From UBA10205 sp964373815 (GTDB taxonomy: Archaea; Iainarchaeota; Iainarchaeia; Iainarchaeales; Iainarchaeaceae): a DNA stretch of 25,003 nucleotides. The position numbers and the translations under genes are program-made. The DNA lies in contig CAYJWI010000017.1 of the NCBI GenBank assembly GCA_964373815.1, positions 1 to 25,003 of the forward strand, read 5' to 3'. Below the pieces are notes generated by a model. The model was not told where the DNA came from. It ran no database searches and worked only from the letters and a program-made list of their open reading frames with translations. Every line of letters begins with the position of its first letter. Positions within the stretch are counted from its first letter, which is position 1. This document shows, one piece after another, positions 13,223 to 22,105 of this stretch.

Positions 13223-14232
13223 TAAAGGAAGCGATTGCAAAAGTGGTCGAGGGGAAAAACCTTTCAAGGGATGAAACAAGGCAGGCATTTGATGAGATAA
13301 TGAAGGGTGAAGCGAGCGAGGCGCAGATTGCATCACTCATAACAGCGCTGGCAATGAAAGGCGAGAGCGCGGGGGAAATCCAGGGCGCTGCAGAGTCGAT
13401 GCGCGCGGTTTGCGCAAAAGTGAAATATTCCGGAAGCGGCGAAGTGCTAGATGTTGTAGGCACGGGCGGGGATTCGAAGAATTCTTTCAATGTCTCGACC
13501 TGCTCTGCAATAGTTGCCGCGGGCGCGGGGTGCGTTGTGGCAAAGCACGGGAACAGGAGCGTTTCGAGCAAGAGCGGCTCGGCTGATGCCCTCGAATCAC
13601 TCGGGGTCAAAATAGAGCTCGGGCCAGAGAGGAATTCCGAAATCCTCTCAAAAATCGGCTTTGCATTCCTCTTCGCCCCCATGCACCACCCCGCGATGAA
13701 ATTCGCGGCAAAGCCGCGCAAGGAAATAGGCATAAGGACGATTTTCAATATTCTCGGGCCAATAACAAACCCCGCGAATGCCTCGACTTATCTTCTCGGC
13801 GCTTACAGCGAAGGCCTTGCGGAAAAGCTTGCGCATGCGCTCGCAGGGCTGGGCGTGAAAAGGGCGCTCGTGGTGAGCGGCTCCGGCTACGATGAGGCGG
13901 CGCTTACAGGAAAGACCGTGCTCTTCGTGGTTTCTTTAGGAAAAGTCGAGAGGAGCGAATTCGTGCCTGAGGATTTCGGTTTTCGCAAGTGCAGCGAAAA
14001 GGGTCTAGTGGTTTCCGATGCAAAAGAGTCAGCGGAGGTTGTGAGGAAAATCCTTTCAGGGAAGGAAAAGGGGCCGAAGAGGGATTTGGTTATACTGAAT
14101 GCCGGGCTTGCGATATTTGCAAACATGAAAGCCAAGACAATACAGGAAGGGCTTGAAGCCGCGCGGCAGAGCATTGACTCTGGCAGCGCGCTCGAAAAGC
14201 TTGAATCGCTTGTAAAGGAGTCGAACGCATGA
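13219..14232 (+). CDS. trpD: Anthranilate phosphoribosyltransferase
   Basis: 337 residues, full length. It transfers phosphoribose from PRPP to anthranilate. Residues 1-65 are the helical N-terminal domain. The PRPP-binding glycine loop is DVVGTGGDSKNSFN (78-91), followed by AKHGNRSVSSKSGSAD (108-123), which binds anthranilate and phosphate, and APMHHPAMK and NILGPITNPA further on. The late family motif SGxGLDE is SGSGYDEAAL here. The gene overlaps trpG at its start and trpCF at its end by four bases each, so it is translated in a coupled series. Confidence 0.96.
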   Translation: MIKEAIAKVVEGKNLSRDETRQAFDEIMKGEASEAQIASLITALAMKGESAGEIQGAAESMRAVCAKVKYSGSGEVLDVVGTGGDSKNSFNVSTCSAIVAAGAGCVVAKHGNRSVSSKSGSADALESLGVKIELGPERNSEILSKIGFAFLFAPMHHPAMKFAAKPRKEIGIRTIFNILGPITNPANASTYLLGAYSEGLAEKLAHALAGLGVKRALVVSGSGYDEAALTGKTVLFVVSLGKVERSEFVPEDFGFRKCSEKGLVVSDAKESAEVVRKILSGKEKGPKRDLVILNAGLAIFANMKAKTIQEGLEAARQSIDSGSALEKLESLVKESNA

Positions 14233-15620
14233 GCTTTCTTGCACAGATGAAGGAAACCAAGGCACGCGAAATAAGCGAAAGGACGCAGCAGCTTCCGCTT
14301 TCGAAAATGAAGAAAAAAATAAAAAAAGCGAAGCACTCGTTTCTGAAGGCCCTGCAGCGTGGGGAAAAAATGCGCCTCATCGCCGAGTTCAAGAGGGCAT
14401 CGCCATCGCTGGGGAAAATAAACGAGCATGCGAGCCTGAAAAACTTTGTCGGACTATATGAGAGGCACGCGGACGCAATCTCTATTCTCACCGAAGGCAA
14501 TTATTTTCTCGGAAGCATGAAAGACATCGCGGAGGCCAAAAAACACACGAAAAAGCCGCTGCTGCGCAAGGACTTCATCCTCGACACCTACCAGATATAC
14601 GAGGCGCGCTATTACGGCGCGGACGCGGTGCTCTTGATAGCAGGGTTCGTCGGCAAGGAAAAACTCATAGAATTGGTAAGGGCGGCTGATGAGCTCGGGA
14701 TGGATGCGCTAGTGGAATGCGATTCCGAGCAAACCCTTGCAATGGCACTCGAATCGGGCTCGAAAATAATCGGGATCAACAACAGAGACCTCGACACAAT
14801 GGAAGAGGACGCCTCGAAAACTGAAAGGCTCGCGGCCCACATACCGAGGGCAATAAGGAAAAAAATAATCCTCGTGGCGGAATCCTCAATCCATTCCCGC
14901 AAACAAATTGAAAGGCTCGAAGGGATAGCCGACGCGTGCCTTGTCGGGACTTCTGTAATGTCATCGCCAGCGCCGCAAACAAAGCTCAAGGAGCTTTCAG
15001 GCAAAACCCTTGTAAAAATATGCGGAGTTACGAGCACTAGGGACGCACTTGCCGCAGTGAGGCTCGGGGCGGATGCGATAGGGCTGAATTTTTACGAAAA
15101 AAGCCCGCGCTTTGTCACGGTGCAGAAAGCGCGTGAAATCGCGCAGGCAGTGCGTGGAAAGGTTTTGGTTGTGGGTGTATTCGTAAACGAAGCTAGCGAA
15201 AAAGTCAGCAGGATTGCAAATGAGGCGGGGCTTGGTGTTTTGCAGTTTTCCGGCAATGAAACACCCGCCTACGCGCGCTCTTTCGGGATGCCGGTGATAA
15301 AGGCTATGCATGTTAAGGATAGCGCAAGCATTGGGAAGGCGAGGAATTATGACACGGATATGATAATGCTCGACGCTTTCTCGGAAGGGATGTACGGCGG
15401 CACTGGAAAGCGGATTGGCAAGGGGCTTGTGGATGAGGCAGAGCTCGCTCGCAAAAAAATTGTTTTTTCAGGAGGGCTCAATGCCTCGAACGTGAAAAGT
15501 GTTATTAAGCAATTAAGGCCATTTATGGTGGATGTCTGTTCAGGCACGGAATCGGAGCCTGGCATAAAGAGCCTTGCGAAAATGAAGGCATTCATGAAAA
15601 GCGCGGGTGGATTGGAATGA
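14229..15620 (+). CDS. trpCF: Bifunctional indole-3-glycerol phosphate synthase / phosphoribosylanthranilate isomerase
   Basis: 463 residues with two complete TIM barrels fused in the order TrpC-TrpF. Residues 1-255 are TrpC: EFKRASPSLG (53-62), LRKDFILDTYQIYEARYYGADA (Lys114 among the catalytic residues), VECDS, GINNRDL and VAESSI. Residues from 258 are TrpF: VKICGVTSTRDA with Cys265, and LDAFSEG with the catalytic Asp382. The usual QLHG element of TrpF is QFSG here, a substitution of the conserved His. Fused TrpC-TrpF is typical of enteric bacteria and is less common in archaea, where the two are usually separate. The gene is ATGA-coupled to trpD and trpB. Confidence 0.94.
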   Translation: MSFLAQMKETKAREISERTQQLPLSKMKKKIKKAKHSFLKALQRGEKMRLIAEFKRASPSLGKINEHASLKNFVGLYERHADAISILTEGNYFLGSMKDIAEAKKHTKKPLLRKDFILDTYQIYEARYYGADAVLLIAGFVGKEKLIELVRAADELGMDALVECDSEQTLAMALESGSKIIGINNRDLDTMEEDASKTERLAAHIPRAIRKKIILVAESSIHSRKQIERLEGIADACLVGTSVMSSPAPQTKLKELSGKTLVKICGVTSTRDALAAVRLGADAIGLNFYEKSPRFVTVQKAREIAQAVRGKVLVVGVFVNEASEKVSRIANEAGLGVLQFSGNETPAYARSFGMPVIKAMHVKDSASIGKARNYDTDMIMLDAFSEGMYGGTGKRIGKGLVDEAELARKKIVFSGGLNASNVKSVIKQLRPFMVDVCSGTESEPGIKSLAKMKAFMKSAGGLE

Positions 15621-16798
15621 AAGGCTTTTTTGGGGAATACGGTGGGCAGTTCGTCCCTGAAACCCTCATGCCAGCGGTGCAGGAACTTGAAAAGGCCTTC
15701 GGCAAGTACCGCAAGGACAAAAAATTCAACCGCGAGCTGAAGGGGTTGCTTACAAGTTTTGCCGGAAGGCCGACGCCACTCACTTTCGCGCCTCACTTGA
15801 GCAAAAAATATGGGTGTAAAATTTACCTCAAGCGCGAGGACCTCTGCCACACCGGCGCGCACAAAATCAACAATGCCCTCGGCCAAGCCCTGCTTGCAAA
15901 GTATATGGGAAAGAAGAGGGTGATTGCGGAAACCGGGGCGGGGCAGCACGGCGTAGCCACCGCGATTTCGTGCGCAATGCTCGGAATCGAGTGCTGCATT
16001 TACATGGGGACAGTGGACATGGAAAGGCAGAAGCCTAACGTACTGAGGATGAGGCTTGCGGGCGCGAAAGTGATCCCTGTAGAGAGCGGTTCTAAAACGC
16101 TCAAGGATGCGATAAACGAGGCCCTGCGCGACTGGACCGCGAATGTCTCCACAACGCACTACCTGCTCGGCTCGGTGCTCGGCCCGCACCCATACCCTTC
16201 AATGGTTGCGCACTTCCAGTCAGTGATAGGAAAGGAAGCGAAGGGACAGATACTGAAAAAGGAAGGGGGGCTTCCGAGGGCGATCATAGCGTGCGTTGGC
16301 GGAGGGAGCAATGCAATAGGCATTTTCAGCGCCTTTCTAAAAGACAAGAAGGTCGAACTCATAGGAGTCGAAGCTGGGGGAAAGGGGATTGCCGGGGGCA
16401 GGCATGCCGCAAGGTTTGCTGACCCGAAAATCGGCAGGAAAGGGATACTGCACGGCACTCTCACTTATGTTCTGCAGAGCTATGATGGGCAGATTTACAA
16501 CACCCACTCGATTTCCGCAGGGCTCGACTACTCGGCAGTGGGCCCTGTGCATGCATTCCTGCGCGAGAAGGGAAGGACGAAGTACACTTATGCAACCGAT
16601 AGCGAGGCGCTTGCCGCATTCAAGCTCCTCTCCGAAAAGGAAGGGATAATCCCTGCGCTCGAGAGCAGCCATGCAATCGCTTACGCGGTGAAATACGCGA
16701 AAAAGTGCGGGAAAAATGACGTGATCATAATCAATCTCTCCGGAAGGGGGGACAAGGACCTCGAGACCGCGGCCAAGGCGCTTGGTGAAAAAATATGA
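15617..16798 (+). CDS. trpB: Tryptophan synthase beta subunit (TrpB1 type)
   Basis: 393 residues, the usual length. It joins indole and serine to make tryptophan using PLP. It opens with GFFGEYGGQFVPETLMP. It has KREDLCHTGAHKINN, with the PLP lysine at 83, and AETGAGQHGVA with Glu105. Further on are the PLP-phosphate loop GGGSNAIG and the C-terminal NLSGRGDKD. This is the canonical TrpB that works with TrpA, not the longer TrpB2. It overlaps trpCF and trpA by four bases on each side, consistent with production of an alpha-beta complex. Confidence 0.97.
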   Translation: MKGFFGEYGGQFVPETLMPAVQELEKAFGKYRKDKKFNRELKGLLTSFAGRPTPLTFAPHLSKKYGCKIYLKREDLCHTGAHKINNALGQALLAKYMGKKRVIAETGAGQHGVATAISCAMLGIECCIYMGTVDMERQKPNVLRMRLAGAKVIPVESGSKTLKDAINEALRDWTANVSTTHYLLGSVLGPHPYPSMVAHFQSVIGKEAKGQILKKEGGLPRAIIACVGGGSNAIGIFSAFLKDKKVELIGVEAGGKGIAGGRHAARFADPKIGRKGILHGTLTYVLQSYDGQIYNTHSISAGLDYSAVGPVHAFLREKGRTKYTYATDSEALAAFKLLSEKEGIIPALESSHAIAYAVKYAKKCGKNDVIIINLSGRGDKDLETAAKALGEKI

Positions 16799-17637
16799 GC
16801 GAACACAAACAAAGCCGGAAAAAAAGCAGGTACTCGCAGAAGTTCGCAGAGCTTGCGAAAAAAAAAGAGGGCGCATTCATACCCTTCGTGGTGCTCGGCG
16901 ACCCTGATTTCGCCACTTCGAAGAAAATAATATATTCTCTCGCGCAGAGCGCGGATTGCCTCGAACTCGGCTTCCCTTTCTCCGACCCAATCGCTGACGG
17001 GAAAAGGATACAGGCGGCAGATGAGCGGGCGCTTTCGAAGAAAATGAGCGTGCAGAAATGCTTTTCGCTTTTAAAGCACGCAAGAAAAGCGTGCGGAGAA
17101 AAACCGATAGGGCTTCTAGTGTACTACAATCTCGTGTACAGCAACGGGGCTGAAAAGTTTTTGCGCAAGGCAAAACAGGCAGGCGCTGACGGGATACTCA
17201 TCGCCGACATGCCGATAGAGGAAGCTTCTGGGATAAACAAACTGTGCCGCAAAATAGGCCTCGAGCAGATTTTCATAATCTCCCCTGCCACAGGTGCACA
17301 AAGGATAGCCAAAATCGCCAGCAAAGCGAAAGGGTTCCTCTACGCAGTGAGCATTCTCGGAGTCACGGGCGAGAGGGGCAGCGTTGCGCAATCCACAATC
17401 AGCATGCTCCGGCTCATCAAGAGGCACTCGAAGCTGCCTGTGTGCGTAGGGTTTGGGATATCGAAGCCCGAGCACGTGAAAAAAGTCATCCGGGCTGGCG
17501 CTGACGGCGCAATTGTCGGCTCCGCAATCGAAGCCGTGATTGAAAACAACCTTGCAAGAAAATCAAGCATTCCGGGAAAAGTGAGCGGGTTTGCGCAAAA
17601 ACTCAAGGCTGCGACTAGGGGCAAAAAGGCAAGATAG
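16795..17637 (+). CDS. trpA: Tryptophan synthase alpha subunit
   Basis: 280 residues. It cleaves indole-3-glycerol phosphate and passes indole to TrpB. The catalytic acids correspond to Glu57 in LELGFPFSDP and Asp68 in IADGKRIQ, spaced eleven apart as in the family. The common DGPT is DGKR here. Further motifs are VYYNLVYSNG (in loop 6 position) and the phosphate-binding GFGISKPEHV and GADGAIVGSA. The N-terminus has about a dozen extra basic residues before the barrel and the C-terminus is also basic. It overlaps trpB (ATGA); a 50-base gap follows before aroA. Confidence 0.95.
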   Translation: MSEHKQSRKKSRYSQKFAELAKKKEGAFIPFVVLGDPDFATSKKIIYSLAQSADCLELGFPFSDPIADGKRIQAADERALSKKMSVQKCFSLLKHARKACGEKPIGLLVYYNLVYSNGAEKFLRKAKQAGADGILIADMPIEEASGINKLCRKIGLEQIFIISPATGAQRIAKIASKAKGFLYAVSILGVTGERGSVAQSTISMLRLIKRHSKLPVCVGFGISKPEHVKKVIRAGADGAIVGSAIEAVIENNLARKSSIPGKVSGFAQKLKAATRGKKAR

Positions 17638-17687
17638 GCGAAGGCCACCAGAGGCCCGCCACAAAAAACGATTGAGGGGAAATGGGG

Positions 17688-18947
17688 ATGAAGCAGATAA
17701 TGCCAGCAGAAAAGCTCGACGCGCAATTCACCGCCCCGCCATCGAAGGCGCACACGCTGCGCGCACTCTTCATTGCCGGCCTTGCGGAAGGAAAGAGCAT
17801 CTTGCGCAACGCGCTCAATGCAGAGGACCAGCAGGTTGCGGCAAGGGCGATTTCTCTTTTCGGCCCGAAAATAAGATTCGACGGAAAGGATTTCGTTGTG
17901 CAGGGGACCGGCGGAAAGCTCAAAGCCCCGAAGCAGAATGTTTTCACCGCCAACTCCGGGGTCACCACGAGATTCATTGTGCCGTTTGCAGGGCTTGCAG
18001 AAGGCGATAGCGTGATCGAAGGCGATGCGCGGATGGGCGAGAGGCCGATATCCGGGCTGGTTGATGCGCTCTCGCAAACAGGAATGGAGGCGAAGTGCGC
18101 GGAGAATGGCTGCCCTCCGGTGAAAGTCAAAGGCGGCACATTTCTGGGAGGAAAGGCAACAGTTAAGGGGCAGAACAGCTCGCAGTTCCTTAGCGCAATG
18201 CTCATATGCGCGCCCTGCACGGAAAAGGGCCTGCTAGTGAAAATGGATGGCGAGCTGAAGTCAAAGCCTTACATTGACATAACACTCGAGTGCATGAAGG
18301 CATTCGGCTGCCCTGTGGTGAACAGGAGCTATAAGGAATTCTTCGTGGCGGGGAAGGGGAAGTACAAGGCAAGGGAATTTGAAATTGAAGGGGATTACAG
18401 CTCCGCTTCATACTTTTTCGCGGCTGCCGCGATGACCGGGGGAAAAGTGCGCGTGAAAAACCTCAAAGAGGCATCCAGCCAGGGGGACAAGGTTTTTCTC
18501 GACTTCCTGCGCAGAATGGGGTGCGTTGTGAAATTCGGGGAGAACTTTGTTCAGGTGCAGGGGGCGGATTTGAAGGGGATTTCGGTTGACATGGCAAACT
18601 GCCCAGACATCGTCCCATCGCTTGCGGTGGTCGCCGCGTTCGCGCAAGGCAAAACCACGATAAAAAACATCGGGCACCTGGCTGTAAAGGAGAGCAACAG
18701 GCTCCAGAGCGTCGCTCAAAATCTCGAATCGTGCGGCGTGCGGGTGCGGGCAGGAGCGGATTTGCTCGAAATAACAGGCTCGAAGCCGCACGGAACCGAG
18801 ATTGACACATTCAACGACCACAGGATTGCTATGGCATTCTCCGCAATGGGGCTCGCGGTGCCTGGAATAAAAATCCGCGATGAAAAGTCAGTGGCAAAAA
18901 GCTTCCCGAATTTTTTCGAAGAGTTGGAAAATGCGTACGGTGCTTGA
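17688..18947 (+). CDS. aroA: EPSP synthase (3-phosphoshikimate 1-carboxyvinyltransferase)
   Basis: 419 residues, full length. It transfers the enolpyruvyl group of PEP to shikimate-3-phosphate. Motifs in order: APPSKAHTLRA (16-26, with the Lys and Arg of the active site), NSGVTTRFIVPF (89-100), RMGERPISGLVDAL (115-128), QNSSQFLSAML (162-172), GDYSSASYFFAAA, KESNRLQSV and FNDHRIAMAF. In the PEP-binding loop the usual Gly-Thr (AGTAMR or SGTTLR) reads Gly-Val here, an unusual change. ATG 17688 is preceded by GAGGGG; ATG 17682 is possible. It begins the shikimate half of the long operon. Confidence 0.94.
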   Translation: MKQIMPAEKLDAQFTAPPSKAHTLRALFIAGLAEGKSILRNALNAEDQQVAARAISLFGPKIRFDGKDFVVQGTGGKLKAPKQNVFTANSGVTTRFIVPFAGLAEGDSVIEGDARMGERPISGLVDALSQTGMEAKCAENGCPPVKVKGGTFLGGKATVKGQNSSQFLSAMLICAPCTEKGLLVKMDGELKSKPYIDITLECMKAFGCPVVNRSYKEFFVAGKGKYKAREFEIEGDYSSASYFFAAAAMTGGKVRVKNLKEASSQGDKVFLDFLRRMGCVVKFGENFVQVQGADLKGISVDMANCPDIVPSLAVVAAFAQGKTTIKNIGHLAVKESNRLQSVAQNLESCGVRVRAGADLLEITGSKPHGTEIDTFNDHRIAMAFSAMGLAVPGIKIRDEKSVAKSFPNFFEELENAYGA

Positions 18948-18948
18948 G

Positions 18949-19464
18949 ATGAACATCGCTCTTATAGGTTTTAGGGGGACAGGCAAAACAACGCTTGGGA
19001 AAAAACTCGCAAAGAGGCTCAACATGGGTTTTATTGACCTTGACATGGGAATATCGAAAAAGGAAGGGAAAACCATCACGCAGATTTTCGCCGAAATCGG
19101 CGAGAAGGGCTTTCGAGAGCTCGAAAAGAAGGCGGTTGCGCAGGCGGGCGGCATGGACAACATGTGCATAGCGTGCGGGGGAGGGGTAGTGCTCGATAGG
19201 GGCAATATTGATAGCCTTAAAAGGAATTCAACAATCATACTGCTCGAGGCAAGGGCTGAAAAGATTTATTTGAGGATTCGGCATGACAGGGGCAGGCCAA
19301 AGCTGACTGACAAGGAAGGGATTGAGGAAGTGAGGCATCTGCTCGCGGAGAGGAAAAAGTTTTATGACGAAGCGGCCTCCTTTAGCTTTGATACTTCAAC
19401 GGATTCAATCGCGGAATCGGTGCAAAAAATAATAGACAAGCTGGATGCGGAAGGATTGATATGA
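18949..19464 (+). CDS. aroK: Shikimate kinase, bacterial P-loop (AroK) type
   Basis: 171 residues, the usual size of the bacterial NMP-kinase-like enzyme. It phosphorylates shikimate with ATP. The P-loop is IGFRGTGKTTLGKKLA (6-21). A shikimate-binding Asp is in FIDLDMGI, the GGG motif is in CIACGGGVVLD, and the lid is RHDRGRPKL. Most archaea carry an unrelated GHMP-family shikimate kinase, so this form suggests acquisition from bacteria. ATG 18949 follows the aroA stop by one base; an upstream open frame is a shadow of aroA. It is ATGA-coupled to aroB. Confidence 0.95.
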   Translation: MNIALIGFRGTGKTTLGKKLAKRLNMGFIDLDMGISKKEGKTITQIFAEIGEKGFRELEKKAVAQAGGMDNMCIACGGGVVLDRGNIDSLKRNSTIILLEARAEKIYLRIRHDRGRPKLTDKEGIEEVRHLLAERKKFYDEAASFSFDTSTDSIAESVQKIIDKLDAEGLI

Positions 19465-20570
19465 AAGCAACTGTGAAAATGAGGCTTCAGAGGAAAATCG
19501 ACGATTCGTACGAGATCGTGATAGGCGAAAGGCTCTTCCCAAAACTCGCAGCCTCAATAGTGCGCGACTGCCCTGGCGAGAAGTATTGCATAATTACGGA
19601 CTCCAACCTCAAAAACACCCTCGCAGCAAAGCTCCTCAAACAGTTCAAGGCAATCGGGGCTGATGCGTGCATTGTTTCTTTTACCGCGGGGGAAAAAAAC
19701 AAGAATATTTCGACAGTTGAAAAAGTGCTAGAGCAAATGCTCGCAAAAGGAGTAGGAAGGGGAAGCGCCGCGGTTGCGCTCGGTGGCGGGGTCGTGGGGG
19801 ATATCGCGGGCTTTTGCGCATCCATTTACATGAGGGGGATAGATTTCGTGCAGGCGCCGACCACTCTGCTTGCAATGGTGGATTCTAGCATCGGCGGGAA
19901 AACCGGGGTAAACCTCTCCTCGGGCAAGAATTCGGCGGGCACGTTCTCGCAGCCAAAAAAAGTTTACGCCTGCCCCGAGCTGCTAAAGGGCCTCCCTAAA
20001 AGGGAAATACGCAACGGCCTTAGCGAAGTCATAAAGCACGCGGTGATTTTCGACAAGCGGTTCTTTTCATTCCTCGAGAGGAATTCGCGCAAAATACTCT
20101 CACTTGATCCGAAAACACTCTCATACATCATAAAGAGGAACTGCGAACTCAAGGCCAAAGTGGTTGAAAAGGACGAGATGGAAGGGAATTATAGGAGGGT
20201 GCTAAACTTCGGGCACACGATAGGGCATGCGATTGAAAGCGCGGGGCATTATGCAAAGCTCTCGCACGCAGAGGCGATAGCGATAGGCATGGTGTGCGAA
20301 TCAGAAATTTCCAACGCCTATGGCCTCATGAAAAGAAAAGAGGTGGAGAGGCTGATTTCGCTTTTCCAGAAATTCGGCCTCCCTGTTTCCATGAAGGGAT
20401 ATGATTCGATGAAAATACTCCGCCTCACAAAAACCGACAAGAAAGCTTCAATGGGTTGCGTTAATTACTCCCTTCCTGCAGGCATCGGGAAAATGCATTC
20501 GCTAAAGGGGGACTTCGGCATCCCTGTAGATGACCTTACAGCGGCAACCGCAATGGAGCTGTGCAGATGA
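19461..20570 (+). CDS. aroB: 3-dehydroquinate synthase
   Basis: 369 residues, close to the family norm. It cyclises DAHP to 3-dehydroquinate using NAD and a metal ion. It has ALGGGVVGDIAGF (106-118), the long PTTLLAMVDSSIGGKTGVN (133-151), and metal ligands Glu189 (GLSEVIKHA), His252 (NFGHTIGHAIE) and His269 (LSHAEAIAIGM). Together with the DAHP synthase it shows that this organism uses the classical entry rather than the AroA'/AroB' route of many euryarchaea. It is coupled by ATGA to aroK before it and aroD after it. Confidence 0.97.
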   Translation: MKATVKMRLQRKIDDSYEIVIGERLFPKLAASIVRDCPGEKYCIITDSNLKNTLAAKLLKQFKAIGADACIVSFTAGEKNKNISTVEKVLEQMLAKGVGRGSAAVALGGGVVGDIAGFCASIYMRGIDFVQAPTTLLAMVDSSIGGKTGVNLSSGKNSAGTFSQPKKVYACPELLKGLPKREIRNGLSEVIKHAVIFDKRFFSFLERNSRKILSLDPKTLSYIIKRNCELKAKVVEKDEMEGNYRRVLNFGHTIGHAIESAGHYAKLSHAEAIAIGMVCESEISNAYGLMKRKEVERLISLFQKFGLPVSMKGYDSMKILRLTKTDKKASMGCVNYSLPAGIGKMHSLKGDFGIPVDDLTAATAMELCR

Positions 20571-21253
20571 TGATAGTGCCAATCGCTACAGAGGACATCA
20601 AGGACTGCCTCGAAATTATAAAGCAGGCAAACAAGCTGGCTGATGCTATAGAGCTGCGGCTCGATTATTTTGAGGAGCTCTCGGAGAAGGACTTGAGCAA
20701 ACTGTTCAAGGCCTGCGCAAAGCCCGTGCTCTGCACCTGCAGGAGCAAGGGGGAGGGAGGGAAATTCGGCGGAAGCGAGGCTGAAATGTCCAAGGTGCTC
20801 TGCAAAGCTGTTTCCTTCGCCCCGGCCTTTGTGGACATCGAAGCCGGGGTGAAAAAAGGGTTCAGGAAAAAGGTTTCCGAGGCCGCGAAGAAAAAAGGCG
20901 CCAAGGTAATACTCTCAAAGCACTTCATTTCCGCAACCCCCTCGCTAGAAGAGCTCTCGAGAGTGATGCACAAGATGGCCGAGGAGAGACCTTTTGCTGT
21001 GAAAATTGTATGCCTTGCAAGGACCGAACAGGACAGCGCGAAAATAATAGCCCTCCACCACGAGGCAAAGGACAAAGGCATAAGGCTCATTGCATTCTGC
21101 ATGGGCGAGAAGGGGCGCGAATCGAGGTTCCTCTCGCTCCTCGCCGGTGGCTTTGCGGCTTTCGCTTCGCTCGGAAAAGGCTTCGAGAGCGCGGAAGGCC
21201 AGATCCCGATAACCGAAATGCGCAAAATAATCGCGGGGGCCAGCGGAAAATGA
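20567..21253 (+). CDS. aroD: 3-dehydroquinate dehydratase, type I
   Basis: 228 residues, the size of the Schiff-base type I enzyme. Conserved parts are IELRLDYF (28-35), CTCRSKGEGGKF (56-67), the catalytic His119 in LSKHFISATP and the Schiff-base Lys146 in AVKIVCLARTEQD. The usual SHDF around the His is SKHF, with His shifted in the same loop. The C-terminal phosphate-side element reads EGQIPI. ATG 20567 overlaps the aroB stop. The enzyme makes 3-dehydroshikimate for AroE, the next gene, which overlaps by four bases. Confidence 0.93.
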   Translation: MMIVPIATEDIKDCLEIIKQANKLADAIELRLDYFEELSEKDLSKLFKACAKPVLCTCRSKGEGGKFGGSEAEMSKVLCKAVSFAPAFVDIEAGVKKGFRKKVSEAAKKKGAKVILSKHFISATPSLEELSRVMHKMAEERPFAVKIVCLARTEQDSAKIIALHHEAKDKGIRLIAFCMGEKGRESRFLSLLAGGFAAFASLGKGFESAEGQIPITEMRKIIAGASGK

Positions 21254-22074
21254 TTGATGCCGAAACAAAACTATTCTGCCTGCTAGGAAAACCCGCAAGG
21301 CACTCGCTCTCGCCGGCGATGTATAATGCAGCTTTCAGGGCTTTGGGATTGAATTGCGCGTATCTCGCATTCGAGCCGCAAAACCTAAAAAAAGCGGTGC
21401 AGGGGCTGCTCGAACTCGAAGTGAGGGGGTTCAACCTCACAATGCCATTCAAGCTAGAGGTAATAAAGCACCTTGACAAGGTTGATTTTTCCGCGCAAAA
21501 AATCGGCGCTGTGAACACAGTGGTCGTGAAGAATGGGAAACTTACTGGTTACAACACCGATGGCATCGGAGCTGTGAACGCGCTCAAAAAAAATACCCAA
21601 ATAGCGGAAAGAAAGGCGCTCCTGCTAGGGTGCGGCGGCGCGGGAAACGCGATAGGGTTTTATTTGAAAAAGGAGAAAGCGGAAATCGTGGTTTCGGACA
21701 GGGATTTGCAGAAGGCCGCAAAGCTCGCGGAAAAAATCAAGTGCAAAAGCATCCGCATTGATGCGGTAAAAAACCTTGATGGCTTCGACATAATAATTAA
21801 TGCTTCGCCCGCGGGAATGAACCCGAATCCGCAGCAAACCCCGATTCGGAGTTCGCTCTTGCGCCCGGGCCTTGTGGTATTCGATATTGTATATGACCCG
21901 CTGGAGACGAAGTTCCTAATGGACGCAAAATCTGCAGGGTGCAAAACTATAAATGGGCTTGAGATGCTGCTAGAGCAGGGCTTTGAGGCGTTCAGGCTTT
22001 TCACAGGGAAGGAAGCGCCAAAAGAAGCCATGAGAAAAGCCGTGATGGATGGGCTTTCGGCAAGGCAGGTTTAA
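21250..22074 (+). CDS. aroE: Shikimate dehydrogenase
   Basis: 274 residues. It reduces 3-dehydroshikimate to shikimate with NADPH. The N-terminal substrate domain has GKPARHSLSPAMYN (13-26), FNLTMPFK (61-68, catalytic Lys68) and YNTDGIG (101-107, Asp104). The nucleotide domain has LGCGGAGNAIG (126-136) and NASPAGM. A VYDPLET element and the QG helix near the C-terminus complete the family pattern. It is ATGA-coupled to aroD. A TATA-like element overlaps its stop codon and may start an extra aroC transcript. Confidence 0.96.
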   Translation: MIDAETKLFCLLGKPARHSLSPAMYNAAFRALGLNCAYLAFEPQNLKKAVQGLLELEVRGFNLTMPFKLEVIKHLDKVDFSAQKIGAVNTVVVKNGKLTGYNTDGIGAVNALKKNTQIAERKALLLGCGGAGNAIGFYLKKEKAEIVVSDRDLQKAAKLAEKIKCKSIRIDAVKNLDGFDIIINASPAGMNPNPQQTPIRSSLLRPGLVVFDIVYDPLETKFLMDAKSAGCKTINGLEMLLEQGFEAFRLFTGKEAPKEAMRKAVMDGLSARQV

Positions 22075-22078
22075 ATTA
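22070..22078 (+). promoter_or_regulatory. Possible internal promoter for aroC
   Basis: TTTAAATTA spans the aroE stop and is centred about 32 bases before the aroC ATG at 22106. Transcription from it would begin close to the ATG. No good ribosome binding site precedes aroC, which fits a leaderless transcript. aroC is also the only gene of the aro set not overlapping or abutting its upstream neighbour. Confidence 0.4.
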
Positions 22079-22105
22079 AAGCTCGGCATTAATGGATTGA
22101 TATTT

